Source: Paenibacillus silvestris (lineage in GTDB: Bacteria > Bacillota > Bacilli > Paenibacillales > NBRC-103111). Taken from it: a DNA stretch of 64,000 nucleotides. The notes beneath the pieces were generated by a model. The model saw only the letters and a program-made list of their open reading frames with translations. It ran no database searches and was not told the origin of the DNA. Location of the stretch: contig NZ_WTUZ01000015.1 in NCBI RefSeq assembly GCF_009882985.1, forward strand, positions 252,257-316,256, given 5' to 3'. Positions within the stretch are counted from its first letter, which is position 1, and each line of letters opens with the position of its first letter. Below, piece after piece: positions 18,491 to 26,207 of the stretch. The translations under genes were made by a program, and so were the position numbers.

Positions 18491-21001
18491 ATGGGGAATT
18501 GGAATACAGTTGCTAAAAAAGGGGCAACGGCGTTACTGGCAGCCTTCTTGCTTGTTTCCCTGCAGGGGCCGTCGCCTTCGTATGCAGCCGAAATCAATGC
18601 CGAGGTTCCTAAGGTGATCGACAAAGCTTCACCATCCGTTGTTGCGATTATCGGCAAGCCATCCTACGATTCAGATAAAACACTAGAGAAAAATCGGTTT
18701 AATCTTGCACACGGTACAGGCGTAATCGTCGAGTCTAATGGCGTAATCGTGACGAATGCGCATGTGGTTAAGGATATGACTAATATCGTAGTCGTCACAT
18801 CGGACGGCACTACGTATAATGGGCATGCGACGAACATTGATGAGGAGAGCGACTTGGCTTTGGTCAAAATCGAGGCATCAGGCCTATCGCCCGCGACGTT
18901 CGCTTCTTCCTCAGACATTAAAGTGGGAGAAACCGTCGCGGCTATTGGGACGCCGATTTCCTTCGCTTTGCGAAATTCCGTTACCGTAGGGATCGTCAGT
19001 GGCCTTGACCGCTCGGTGAGCTCTCAATATCAGCTCATTCAGACGGATGCGGCGATCAATCCAGGCAACAGCGGGGGCGCTTTAATTAACATGAAAGGTG
19101 AAGTTATCGGTATTAATACGATGAAATATGCCGATTTCGGGGTTGAAAATCTCGGCTTTGCCATTCCCGTGGACACGGTCAAATATGTGTTGAAGCATTT
19201 TCAATTGTATGGGAAAGTGAAGCGTCCTTATCTGGGGCTGGAGCTCGAAGAAAGCTGGGAAGCCGTCGTGGGCTTACCTAGCTCCACAGGTCTTCGGGTT
19301 GCTTATGTTGACCCTGATTCACCAGCGGCCGCCGCTGGGATTGAGCAGGATGATCTGGTTGTTTCGATCGGCGCAAACAAGGTGAAGACGCTGGTCGATT
19401 ACAATGAGGCGATTAAGAAATATTTGCCGGATGAGAAAGTCGATATCACGATCCAGTCAGAGGGTAAGACCGTGACGAAGTCTGTCACCCTGGGCGAAGT
19501 GCTCCATCCCGAAACGAAGTGGAGGGAAGACGCGGAGGGGTCTGATTTGGATGCAGACCGCGGTAAGACGAAGATCGGCGACAGCCATTTTGGCTGGTCG
19601 ATGAAATATCCAGCAGGCTTAGTGAAGGGGCATCAATCCGAGGAGGGAGATTCCGTTAGCTTCGTGGATGCCAAAGGGGAGTTCTCCCTGTCCATCCAAG
19701 TAGATAATGAGAGCGATGAGTTATCTCCTTCGGCGCTTTTGAACTTATTGACTGGCAGCGAAGAGGATGATTATGACGATATGACACCGTCCACCATTCT
19801 GGAGCGTCAATATGTGAAGCGAGAAGGCAGCCCATTTGCCAAAATTGTGGGTCGCTCTGGGGACGATGGCTATATTCAAACCCGTGGTTATCTTCACGAG
19901 GGACGCCTATACAAAGTGCAATTGTTTGTCATGAAAGATCACTATAACAACGATTTTAAACAAAATAGCTATAATGATTTACTGGATTCCTTCAAGCTTT
20001 CCTTCAATGCGCAGGATGAATCGCTCAAGGATATTTCGAGTTATTCTAGCGGCAATACCATCTATACGAATGAGTATGGTTTATCCTTTGCACTGCCTAC
20101 AAGTTGGCAAAAAAGCAGCTATACCGGCAATTCAGCCTTCTTTAACGCTGATTATTCGCAAATGCTTCAGGTCCATGTTACTTCGGCTTCTTCCGGTGAT
20201 ACGCTGGCCGCGTGGGCTGATCGTGAGCGCAAGCAGTTTGAAGCGCAGTATGTGCAGAAATACCGTAAGATTACAGATCCTGAGGAGCTTACTTTGGCTG
20301 GCGTTCCAGCTTTGAAGACCACTTACGCAGAAACACTCGGTAACAAATGGACCGCGGGGTATTCCCTCTTTTTCATTAAGGATAAATATAAGTATGAGGT
20401 CGATGTCAGCTATCCGCAGGATGAGGAAGGGTCTGAGCTCGATGATCTCTTGCACAGCTTGACCTCTACGATTGAAGTGGATAAAGACAACAGGGATCAA
20501 GAGCTTGGCTTCATTCAAGATCTGGACGAGCTGATCGATCCGAATCGTACCATTACCTACAAGAATCAGAAATATAAATACACGCTGCAAATTCCAGAAA
20601 TGTGGACAAGCAGCAAGTCCTATGACAATAAAGATCAGGTGAGCAAGTCCTTCCTCTTCACTGGAGGCTACTTGACGATCGATGCAGACACCAATACTTC
20701 TTATGAGGATTTGGTAAAAGAAGAAGACGCCGCGCAGAAGAAGAGTCACGAAAGCGATAGCGAATATGCCTACACCGATGAGGAGACCACTATACTTGGC
20801 GGCGTGAAGGCGAAGAAATACGAAGTTAATTATGTAAGTGCCAAAGTTCCTTATAAAGAAACAACGTACATGTTCAGTCAAAATCAGATTGCCTATACCG
20901 TTAGGCTGCGCATGGACGCGGCCGTTCGAACGGACGCTAATGAAGCTCGGTTGAATAAAGCTTTTGCCTCTCTGCAATTTTTGGATACCGTGACCAAATA
21001 G
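18491..21001 (+). CDS. Secreted HtrA-like serine protease with PDZ and long repeated C-terminus
   Basis: 836 residues. A cleavable signal peptide ends near SYAAE (residue 33), unlike ordinary Bacillus HtrA, which keeps a membrane anchor. The trypsin-like domain has the full triad: His91 in TNAHVV, Asp121 in SDLALVK, and Ser194 in NPGNSGGAL. A PDZ domain spans about residues 240-340. The remaining 480 residues are unusual: three similar modules at about 357-515, 526-680 and 695-835, each starting with a YxxxxxxP-W type strand and ending in a helix followed by SFKLSF or ASLQFLD. This layout resembles PsbP-like folds (inference). RBS AGAGAGGAAG precedes the ATG. Likely a wall or periplasm-like space protein-quality-control enzyme. 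Confidence 0.85.
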   Translation: MGNWNTVAKKGATALLAAFLLVSLQGPSPSYAAEINAEVPKVIDKASPSVVAIIGKPSYDSDKTLEKNRFNLAHGTGVIVESNGVIVTNAHVVKDMTNIVVVTSDGTTYNGHATNIDEESDLALVKIEASGLSPATFASSSDIKVGETVAAIGTPISFALRNSVTVGIVSGLDRSVSSQYQLIQTDAAINPGNSGGALINMKGEVIGINTMKYADFGVENLGFAIPVDTVKYVLKHFQLYGKVKRPYLGLELEESWEAVVGLPSSTGLRVAYVDPDSPAAAAGIEQDDLVVSIGANKVKTLVDYNEAIKKYLPDEKVDITIQSEGKTVTKSVTLGEVLHPETKWREDAEGSDLDADRGKTKIGDSHFGWSMKYPAGLVKGHQSEEGDSVSFVDAKGEFSLSIQVDNESDELSPSALLNLLTGSEEDDYDDMTPSTILERQYVKREGSPFAKIVGRSGDDGYIQTRGYLHEGRLYKVQLFVMKDHYNNDFKQNSYNDLLDSFKLSFNAQDESLKDISSYSSGNTIYTNEYGLSFALPTSWQKSSYTGNSAFFNADYSQMLQVHVTSASSGDTLAAWADRERKQFEAQYVQKYRKITDPEELTLAGVPALKTTYAETLGNKWTAGYSLFFIKDKYKYEVDVSYPQDEEGSELDDLLHSLTSTIEVDKDNRDQELGFIQDLDELIDPNRTITYKNQKYKYTLQIPEMWTSSKSYDNKDQVSKSFLFTGGYLTIDADTNTSYEDLVKEEDAAQKKSHESDSEYAYTDEETTILGGVKAKKYEVNYVSAKVPYKETTYMFSQNQIAYTVRLRMDAAVRTDANEARLNKAFASLQFLDTVTK

Positions 21002-21028
21002 TACTGCGAAAGCAACAGGGAATGTAAG

Positions 21029-21065
21029 ACCCTCTCATCAGTCGTGACTGAAGGGAGGGTTCTTT
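21029..21065 (+). terminator. Terminator of the HtrA-like gene
   Basis: ACCCTC pairs with GAGGGT around an inner TCAGTC/GACTGA stem, followed by TTCTTT. A longer reading of the next gene would start inside this hairpin, which supports its downstream start. Confidence 0.7.
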
Positions 21066-21091
21066 ATTGGCGGAAGAGGGGGGCGATCATC

Positions 21092-21568
21092 ATGAGGAAG
21101 AAGCGTATCCGGACGCTCGTATGGCTGCTTTTTATCGGGTACACGGGTTGTTTGCTGTATTGGATGTTTTTGGGCTTCGGGCGTGATAGTCTGCGGAGCG
21201 GGGGACATTTCGACTATAACTATAATGTAGTTCCTTTCAGGACCATTGCGATGTATATACGGCATGCCGATCTCTTTCCGATGCGGACGTGGGTGATCAA
21301 TTTATTTGGTAATGTAGGTGTCTTCATACCGTATGGGTTGATGCTGCCGTATTTGTTCAGGGTGGCTAGGCGGTACAGGTCATTTTTGCTGCTTTTTGGT
21401 TGTCCGCTGGTAGGCCTGGAAGTGCTGCAGATGCTGCTCAGGGTGGGGAGCTTGGATGTGGATGATTTGATTTTGAACATATTGGGGGCAAGTCTGGCCT
21501 ATGGGATATTTGCGGCTTTCACAAGACAGGATGCCTCAGGTGGGGTTGAAATGAAATACAGGGTATAA
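21092..21568 (+). CDS. VanZ-like membrane protein
   Basis: 158 residues with four membrane helices. The opening RTLVWLLFIGYTGCLLYWMF, the conserved NVVPFRTI after an extracytoplasmic loop, NLFGNVGVFIPYGLMLP, and the late DVDDLILNILGASLAY are the standard VanZ-family landmarks. VanZ proteins can affect teicoplanin or lipoglycopeptide susceptibility, but most family members have no proven role. The start at 21092 follows a GGGGGGCGA run and lies outside the preceding terminator. Confidence 0.88.
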   Translation: MRKKRIRTLVWLLFIGYTGCLLYWMFLGFGRDSLRSGGHFDYNYNVVPFRTIAMYIRHADLFPMRTWVINLFGNVGVFIPYGLMLPYLFRVARRYRSFLLLFGCPLVGLEVLQMLLRVGSLDVDDLILNILGASLAYGIFAAFTRQDASGGVEMKYRV

Positions 21569-21634
21569 AATGTGACCAATTGTCTCAATATAGCCCTTGT
21601 ACCAATTTCAATTTGAGGAGGCTCATTTCTAACG

Positions 21635-21889
21635 ATGACCAAGACCGATTCAAGCCTACAGTCACAGAATCCTATTTCTTCCGCACAAAATTCAGCGGAT
21701 AATGTCCATCAAGCGGTGAATCATGCTTTGTCCCATCCGACACCTCAAACGCTGCAAGAGGCCCGTAATGCTATCGGTAAAGCCGAGAACGCGCTGGATC
21801 AGGCTACAGATCAATCCGATGCGCCGGCTGTTCAGCAAGCGGCTGAATCGCTCAGCGAGGATGAAGCTAGGCTTCAATCGCTGGAATAA
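21635..21889 (+). CDS. Small acidic helical protein, unknown function
   Basis: 84 residues, without signal peptide or membrane segment. It is rich in Ala, Gln, Ser and acidic residues; the patterns LQEARNAIGKAENALDQATD and QQAAESLSEDEARLQSLE predict two amphipathic helices. GAGGAGG lies upstream of the ATG and a strong terminator follows, so it is a free-standing gene. It resembles small Paenibacillus or Bacillus spore or stress peptides in composition only. Confidence 0.65.
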   Translation: MTKTDSSLQSQNPISSAQNSADNVHQAVNHALSHPTPQTLQEARNAIGKAENALDQATDQSDAPAVQQAAESLSEDEARLQSLE

Positions 21890-21895
21890 AATCGA

Positions 21896-21950
21896 AGGGG
21901 CTAACCGTTAAGTAGTTCACCTACTTGGGGGTTGGCTCCTTTGTGTTTTT
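21896..21950 (+). terminator. Terminator after the small acidic protein
   Basis: Stem GGGGCTAACC with GGTTGGCTCC, an inner AAGTAG/CTACTT stem, then TTTGTGTTTTT. Confidence 0.85.
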
Positions 21951-22009
21951 GGTGGAAGTTGTTGGCGTGTGAGTGCTTTGGTTCGGTTCTTACGGGTGAT
22001 CGTTTGCGT

Positions 22010-22125
22010 GAGCGAGATAGAGGGTAATAGGGGGAACTAGAGTGAGATAGAGCGAATTAGAGTGAGATATAGCGAGATAGAAAGAAATAGAGGAACTAGA
22101 GGATCTAGAGTGAGATAGAAGGATA
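22010..22125. repeat. Low-complexity AGAGTGAGATAG tract with decayed family B arms
   Basis: Variants of GAGTGAGATAG recur about every 10-20 bp. GGGGAACTAGAGTGAG near 22033 and AGGAACTAGAGG near 22090 resemble the GGAACTAGAGG form of the family B arm seen near 56.3 kb, so this may be a decayed or expanded element flank. Confidence 0.6.
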
Positions 22126-22137
22126 AGGGGGTATTGG

Positions 22138-22313
22138 GGAACTACAGGGCGCTATTTCTGATAAATGCCTCGTTTTTTGGATTAAGCAGAACTACAGGGT
22201 CCTATTTGTCTAGGAATGCTCATATTTGATCCCGAATGGGTAAAATAGCGGACCACAGTTCCCTTCCGCTAGCCGATGGGGCAGTTACTCGAAGAATAAG
22301 GGATCATAGTTCC
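22138..22313. repeat. Four-arm intergenic element, family B, copy 1
   Basis: Direct arms GGAACTACAGGGCGCTATTT (22138) and a variant GAACTACAGGGTCCTATTT (phase start 22188) are 50 bp apart; inverted arms end in AGTTCC at 22262 and 22313, 51 bp apart. The inner span is 75 bp. It lies between convergent genes (small acidic protein and pirin). Confidence 0.88.
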
Positions 22314-22369
22314 CCACTTGCTGATTTCGTCCATCTGCACGTGCTCTACTCTAGCTACTCTAAGCCACA

Positions 22370-22505
22370 TCAACTCCCCCAGCTACACGAGCCATACGAG
22401 CCATACCAGCTAACCCAGCACATCACCCACCCCAGCTACCCCAGCACATCAGCCACTCCAGCAACCCCAGCAACCCCAGCAACCCCAGCACACCAACCAC
22501 ACCCG
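22370..22505. repeat. Low-complexity CCAGC/CAACCCCAGC tract
   Basis: Short units such as AGCCATACG, CCAGCTA and a run of CAACCCCAG repeats fill the space between the family B element and the pirin gene. An open frame crosses it but would encode only a Pro/His-rich artefact overlapping the repeat arms. Confidence 0.7.
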
Positions 22506-22579
22506 CAGCAAAAAGAGGCCACCCGTCAGATCACTCCCGATCCTCACAGATAGCCCCTCTAACTCGGCTTCTCACCTTA

Positions 22580-23359
22580 TTATTTATGGTACAACGGGTA
22601 TCCCGGATTTTCCGGAACTTCAATCGCAATGATGCGCAAACCTTGCTCGCTATCGGCTCTCAAAAGCAAAGCCTCTTCCGCTTGTTTGTCACTCTGGATA
22701 ACGACGAAATCCTTATGGGACAAAGCTTGAAGCCCCTTGCCGTCTACAGCGGCTTCGCTGCTGCCTTGCCCTCGGATAACGAGAAAAGCAAGCTGCTGCT
22801 TCGGAGCGAGCGAGTAGGTGAACGTTGCGCCCGGCTCAAGCCTCCAGTCGAACATAGTCGCATCTGTATCCAGCTGTATCGGAGCGTCTCCGCCAATGAC
22901 TTTTTTCACTGTTGCACCATCCTGCTCGACGACAGGGAATTGCTCATGTTCATATTGATTGTAGGTGGCCGGCTTTTTCACCGATTGACTAAGATGAGGC
23001 TCGAACCAGATTTGCATGGCTTCGGTGCCTACTGTCCGGAATGCCTCAGAGTGATAAACGCCGGACCCGGCTTGAATGACTTGAGCGCCGCCGTCTGATA
23101 CAGTCTCCAGAGAGCCAAGAGAATCGCGGTGTTCCACGAGACCTTCAATCACGTAAGTGACAATTTCGAACGCTTTATGCGGGTGCATGTCGATCTCTGA
23201 AACATCAGTAGATTTGCCCCAAGCCCAATAAAATAAGGGACCTACACGATCTACAGCCGTTTTTTCTCTTGGAAAGCTGATGGCACGCTGCTCAATAAAT
23301 TTGTCGCCGTCAAATGCGCCAACGCCCTGTTGGTCCGCCGAAAATACTTGTGTAAGCAT
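22580..23359 (-). CDS. Pirin-family protein
   Basis: A bicupin of 259 residues. The N-terminal cupin contains the metal-binding pattern MHPHKAFEIVTYVIEG, VEHRDSLG, and AGSGVYHSE, so the two histidines, the further histidine and the glutamate of the pirin iron site are all present. The C-terminal cupin (about 150-255) lacks metal ligands, as usual. Several bacterial pirins dioxygenate quercetin-like flavonols; others have regulatory roles. The promoter carries an operator of the kind bound by electrophile/quinone sensors, which fits a role in coping with phenolics. Confidence 0.88.
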   Translation of the reverse strand: MLTQVFSADQQGVGAFDGDKFIEQRAISFPREKTAVDRVGPLFYWAWGKSTDVSEIDMHPHKAFEIVTYVIEGLVEHRDSLGSLETVSDGGAQVIQAGSGVYHSEAFRTVGTEAMQIWFEPHLSQSVKKPATYNQYEHEQFPVVEQDGATVKKVIGGDAPIQLDTDATMFDWRLEPGATFTYSLAPKQQLAFLVIRGQGSSEAAVDGKGLQALSHKDFVVIQSDKQAEEALLLRADSEQGLRIIAIEVPENPGYPLYHK

Positions 23360-23391
23360 AGGAATCGCTCCTTCGCTTTAAATTATTTAAT

Positions 23392-23438
23392 TACTTACTA
23401 TATGTAAGTATTATAAATCTTTTTAAGCGTTATGTAAA
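23392..23438 (-). promoter_or_regulatory. Pirin promoter with YodB/CatR-like operator
   Basis: On the minus strand TTTACA (23433-23438) and TATAAT (23410-23415) are 17 bp apart. Immediately downstream is a dyad containing TACT-N7-AGTA (23396-23410), extended to TACTTAC/GTAAGTA. TACT-N7-AGTA is the known box of YodB/CatR (DUF24, HxlR-type) quinone-responsive repressors in Bacillus. A repressor there would block transcription start. Confidence 0.65.
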
Positions 23439-23467
23439 GTAAAATCGCGGCTCTTTAACCGTATGTC

Positions 23468-23504
23468 TTGACTTCCCTGTACGACTCCTACTACAATTTG
23501 TAGT
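23468..23504 (+). promoter_or_regulatory. Promoter and BlaI-type operator of the BlaI/M56 operon
   Basis: TTGACT (23468-23473), an 18-bp spacer and TACAAT (23492-23497). The dyad ACTACA-ATT-TGTAGT at 23490-23504 covers the -10 box. This is the classic BlaI/MecI operator type, placed for autorepression. Confidence 0.85.
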
Positions 23505-23521
23505 GTAAGGAGCGTGCCTAC

Positions 23522-23941
23522 ATGAAAATGCAAAATTTTAAATATGAAGGAAGCGGGCTTAACCGTTTCTTCGGTCCATTAGAAGCCAAAATCATGGAGA
23601 TTCTATGGAACAATGCCGAGGAAATGACGATTAAAGACGTCCAACAGAAGCTCGATAAGGAGGCTAAAGCGAACAATTTCAACACCGTCATGACTGTGAT
23701 GAACCGCTTGGTGGACAAAGGTGTTTTGCAGAAAAAAGCGGTTGCTCGTTCGTCACAGTACAAGCCTGTTGTTACTAGAGAGGCCTTCATGGAAACTCAG
23801 TCCAAAGAGCTTACGCTTGATCTGATTGAAGAGTTCGGCTCCCTGGCGGTGACTCACATGGTGGATGCGCTGGATAAAGTAGATCCAGGTCTACTCGACC
23901 AACTGGAGCAAAAAATCAAAGAAATGAAAAAGGATCGATAA
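23522..23941 (+). CDS. BlaI/MecI/CopY-family repressor
   Basis: 139 residues, typical BlaI length. The N-terminal winged helix includes LEAKIMEILWNNAEEMTIKD and the recognition helix region NFNTVMTVMNRLVDKGVL; the C-terminal part forms the dimerisation helices. RBS AAGGAG. It is separated by only 2 bp from the gene for an M56 metallopeptidase, the arrangement of blaI-blaR1. The operator in front of it and the second copy before the DUF2231-like gene make it the likely repressor of both units. No beta-lactamase or penicillin-binding protein gene is nearby, so the inducing signal may differ from beta-lactams. Confidence 0.9.
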   Translation: MKMQNFKYEGSGLNRFFGPLEAKIMEILWNNAEEMTIKDVQQKLDKEAKANNFNTVMTVMNRLVDKGVLQKKAVARSSQYKPVVTREAFMETQSKELTLDLIEEFGSLAVTHMVDALDKVDPGLLDQLEQKIKEMKKDR

Positions 23942-23943
23942 CG

Positions 23944-24786
23944 ATGATGGAAAAGCGATTGAAATGGCTGTATGCGGCTTCGTTAGCCTTGTCGGGGCTT
24001 GTCTTGGGACAAATGCTGCTCTTTGTCGGACAGCATCTCTTCAAATGGAAAGCACGCTATAACATCTTTGATTTGTGCGTCATCTTATTCAAAAATCTTC
24101 ATATACCTGCACCCATTGCATTTAATTTGGTGAATGTTGTGATCCTTTATACCCTTAGTTCTGTCCTTGTGCTGGTGGTGCGGCAAGTCTTCCAAGCGAT
24201 GAAAGCGAAGAGGCTGGTTGCAAGATACCAAGATGCTGCACTCACCTCGCAGTACCGCGGCATGTATCGGCTTGATGAGCATCAACTGCGAATTATCTCT
24301 TCCAAAGCACCAACAGCTATGACGATAGGCTTTTTGAAGCCGCGAATCATTCTATCGACCGGTCTGCTCGACATGCTGGATCCTACAGAGCTTCATGCTG
24401 TAATCGACCACGAGAAATGCCATGTGAAGCATCGCGATCCGCTCGCTATTTTCCTGCTTTCTGTGATCTCTAAGGCGCTGTTATACATCCCGATCTTTGC
24501 ATGGATTGCTAAGAAATACCCGATTATGATTGAACTTAGGGCAGATAAGTATGCCATTGGTCAAATGAATCAGCCTGCAGATCTAGGCAGCGCTCTCCTC
24601 AAACTACTCAAACAACAGTCACCTGTTCCAAATTTATCCCTATCTCACGCCTCTTTCGCTGAAACATCCATGAATGTTCGAATTAAACATATTCTTGACC
24701 CGCAAATGACCTTGTATCTACCGTGGCCACGGCTTCGTATAGCAATATCGCTGCTCATTGTAATCCTGCTAATGGGGCTCATTTAG
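23944..24786 (+). CDS. M56 (BlaR1-like) membrane metallopeptidase without sensor domain
   Basis: 280 residues with four predicted membrane helices (the first at about 10-28). The gluzincin motif is HEKCH in VIDHEKCHVKHRDP (about residue 157), followed by the third-ligand region ELRADKYAI. Unlike BlaR1 or MecR1 it ends soon after the last membrane helix and has no penicillin-binding C-terminal domain. It is coupled to the BlaI gene and should cleave or trigger loss of that repressor on some membrane signal (family knowledge plus context). Confidence 0.85.
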   Translation: MMEKRLKWLYAASLALSGLVLGQMLLFVGQHLFKWKARYNIFDLCVILFKNLHIPAPIAFNLVNVVILYTLSSVLVLVVRQVFQAMKAKRLVARYQDAALTSQYRGMYRLDEHQLRIISSKAPTAMTIGFLKPRIILSTGLLDMLDPTELHAVIDHEKCHVKHRDPLAIFLLSVISKALLYIPIFAWIAKKYPIMIELRADKYAIGQMNQPADLGSALLKLLKQQSPVPNLSLSHASFAETSMNVRIKHILDPQMTLYLPWPRLRIAISLLIVILLMGLI

Positions 24787-24804
24787 AGCCCTGATTGGCA
24801 AGGC

Positions 24805-24842
24805 TTGACTTTCCATTTATTTAACACTACACTTTGTAGTGT
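24805..24842 (+). promoter_or_regulatory. Promoter with second BlaI-type operator
   Basis: TTGACT (24805-24810), a 17-bp spacer, TACACT (24828-24833). The perfect dyad ACACTACA-CTT-TGTAGTGT (24824-24842) overlaps the -10 box and shares ACTACA-N3-TGTAGT with the operator before the BlaI gene. Confidence 0.85.
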
Positions 24843-24873
24843 AGATAAAATAGATGAGTGAGGAGAGAGATTG

Positions 24874-25422
24874 ATGGATTATATCTTGAAAAATCTGCAC
24901 TTCATAGTGACGCATGTCCCTATCGCCCTTCTTATTTTCAGCTTTGTTTTTGATATCATTGCGATGATCATGAAAAAACGGGAGTGGCACTCTGCCGGTA
25001 TGCTTTGCCTTGTGGTAGGTGCGCTTGGCGCGGTTGCGGCTGTCATGACGGGCCCGTCTCCTTGGCGCAATCCCCTGGTTGTTCCCCATGAATTTTATGC
25101 GAAATTAACGATGCTTGCAGCGATTGTTCTTGCGGTTATTCGTGTTGGTCTGCTCATTTGGAAAAAGAAAGATGCCGGTCGGCATCCGATGTATTTAGTC
25201 GGTTCGCTTGCGGCGGTGATCCTCGTCAGTTATACAGGCCATCTTGGCGGTCAAATGGTACATAGACCCATGAATGCACCTGCAATGGCACCAGCGGGCG
25301 GAGCACAGGGTGGACAAGCACCAGGTGGGCAAGGTGAGCCCAATGGACAAGTCCCTGGCGCTCAGGGAGCTAAGGGGCCAGCGGCTTCACCAACGACATC
25401 GTCGGCTCCTTCAAATAAATAA
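24874..25422 (+). CDS. DUF2231-like polytopic membrane protein
   Basis: About 182 residues. Four hydrophobic segments fill residues 8-125, with conserved-looking histidines at LHFIVTHVPIALL, in VVPHEFYAKL and in YTGHLGGQMVH, compatible with haem or metal binding as proposed for DUF2231-type proteins. The last 50 residues are a Gly/Gln/Pro-rich, low-complexity tail. It has its own promoter covered by a BlaI-type operator, so it is probably the output gene of the BlaI/M56 switch. Its biochemical role is unknown. Confidence 0.7.
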   Translation: MDYILKNLHFIVTHVPIALLIFSFVFDIIAMIMKKREWHSAGMLCLVVGALGAVAAVMTGPSPWRNPLVVPHEFYAKLTMLAAIVLAVIRVGLLIWKKKDAGRHPMYLVGSLAAVILVSYTGHLGGQMVHRPMNAPAMAPAGGAQGGQAPGGQGEPNGQVPGAQGAKGPAASPTTSSAPSNK

Positions 25423-25423
25423 A

Positions 25424-25470
25424 ACAGGGCTATCCATCAGGTCTATTCAGACCTCATGAGATAGCCCTGT
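25424..25470. terminator. Bidirectional terminator
   Basis: ACAGGGCTATC pairs with GATAGCCCTGT around an inner AGGTC/GACCT stem, between convergent genes. A short A/T flank on both sides allows bidirectional use. Confidence 0.8.
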
Positions 25471-25496
25471 TGTATGTCCATAATACGTTATCCTCA

Positions 25497-25673
25497 TCAT
25501 GCAGGCTCGTCCAGCTCCAGCTCCTCCAACGTAAAACGATGATCCCACAAAAAAACCATATCGTACTTCGTCGAATCGCGCGATACAAACCGGGCAACGA
25601 GTGCAATAACGCCTCCAATGACGACTCCGAATGCAGCAATCCATCCTAACAAAGCAAACACTTGATCGACCAT
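25497..25673 (-). CDS. Small membrane protein, about 58 residues
   Basis: One hydrophobic segment (FALLGWIAAFGVVIGGVIAL) at residues 5-25, then a soluble tail rich in acidic and aromatic residues (YDMVFLWDHRF, LEELELDEPA). GAGGGAG precedes; the ATG at 25673 has the better spacing than the one at 25679. No family recognised. Confidence 0.6.
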   Translation of the reverse strand: MVDQVFALLGWIAAFGVVIGGVIALVARFVSRDSTKYDMVFLWDHRFTLEELELDEPA

Positions 25674-25827
25674 GCCCATCCACTCCCTCTGCGCGATATG
25701 AACTCTTATGCTATGAATATGCCGCGAGATTTTGAAACATGTGTGACATTTGTGTAGAGGGAAAAAGCAAGTATTCTGATCCGAAATGGACGGGGTAAGA
25801 TAGTTCTTTTATAGTCTTTTTCTCCGA

Positions 25828-25857
25828 TTGACAGGGGCTTGAAAAGGGTGTTAAGAT
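25828..25857 (+). promoter_or_regulatory. Promoter of the bmr leader-bmrCD transcript
   Basis: TTGACA (25828-25833), an 18-bp spacer and TAAGAT (25852-25857), about 80 bp before the leader peptide. The -35 is a consensus match, so regulation is likely after initiation. Confidence 0.75.
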
Positions 25858-25937
25858 CACCTCTGTAAGCGCAGTTATACAACTTTTGGAAATGATAAAG
25901 ACGCAGCAGGTTTGCGGTAGAGAAGGAGGGTTTCAAG

Positions 25938-26045
25938 ATGATTAAGTTGGTTCTAGCTCCAAATGCACATCGTAAGCACCAAGATAACAACCATACAAAT
26001 TCATACGGAGTAACCCGCCTGTTAGCCGATACCCAATCCCCTTAA
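25938..26045 (+). CDS. BmrB-like leader peptide
   Basis: A 35-residue open frame with a very strong ribosome site (AAGGAGG, eight bases before ATG). The peptide begins MIKLVLAPNAHRK, is rich in His, Asn and Lys, and ends LLADTQSP. Codons 25-27 (GTA ACC CGC, 26010-26018) are exactly complementary to the 5' arm of the following terminator. It is therefore a sensor of ribosome progress for bmrCD, equivalent to the translated leader upstream of bmrCD in Bacillus subtilis. The peptide itself need have no further function. Confidence 0.8.
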   Translation: MIKLVLAPNAHRKHQDNNHTNSYGVTRLLADTQSP

Positions 26046-26105
26046 TGGTGTTTGTTCGGCTGCTGCAACCCCTTCATATACGCTGATGAAGAAAGCGCGG
26101 GTTAC
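26010..26105 (+). promoter_or_regulatory. Antiterminator pairing of the bmr leader
   Basis: GTAACCCGC at 26010-26018 inside the leader frame is a perfect 9-bp complement of GCGGGTTAC at 26097-26105, which forms part of the terminator's ascending arm. A ribosome stalled early in the leader would leave the first segment free to capture the second, so the terminator cannot form. A ribosome that finishes the leader would cover it and allow termination. Confidence 0.75.
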
Positions 26106-26137
26106 GAAGAAGTTCGTAACGAGCGCTTTTCTGTTTT
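26092..26137 (+). terminator. Leader terminator 1 of bmrCD
   Basis: AAAGCGC with GCGCTTT and GTTACGAA with TTCGTAAC stack into a long stem with a GAAG loop, followed by TTTTCTGTTTTT. Lies 47 bp after the leader stop codon. Confidence 0.88.
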
Positions 26138-26139
26138 TG

Positions 26140-26173
26140 AAAAGGCATATCGCTGCGTGCGGTGTGCCTTTTT
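26140..26173 (+). terminator. Leader terminator 2 of bmrCD
   Basis: AAAAGGCA pairs with TGCCTTTT, with a short GC-rich inner hairpin and a terminal T-run, right after terminator 1 and about 20 bp before the bmrC ribosome site. It would reduce leakage of the first terminator. Confidence 0.7.
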
Positions 26174-26207
26174 GCGTGGATAAGTAAAGTAAGGAGTGAT
26201 GAAATCG

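Noticed and set aside
22236..22553. Pro/His-rich open frame of about 105 codons
   Set aside because: It overlaps inverted arms of a family B element and a low-complexity tract, has no ribosome site, and its composition follows the repeats.
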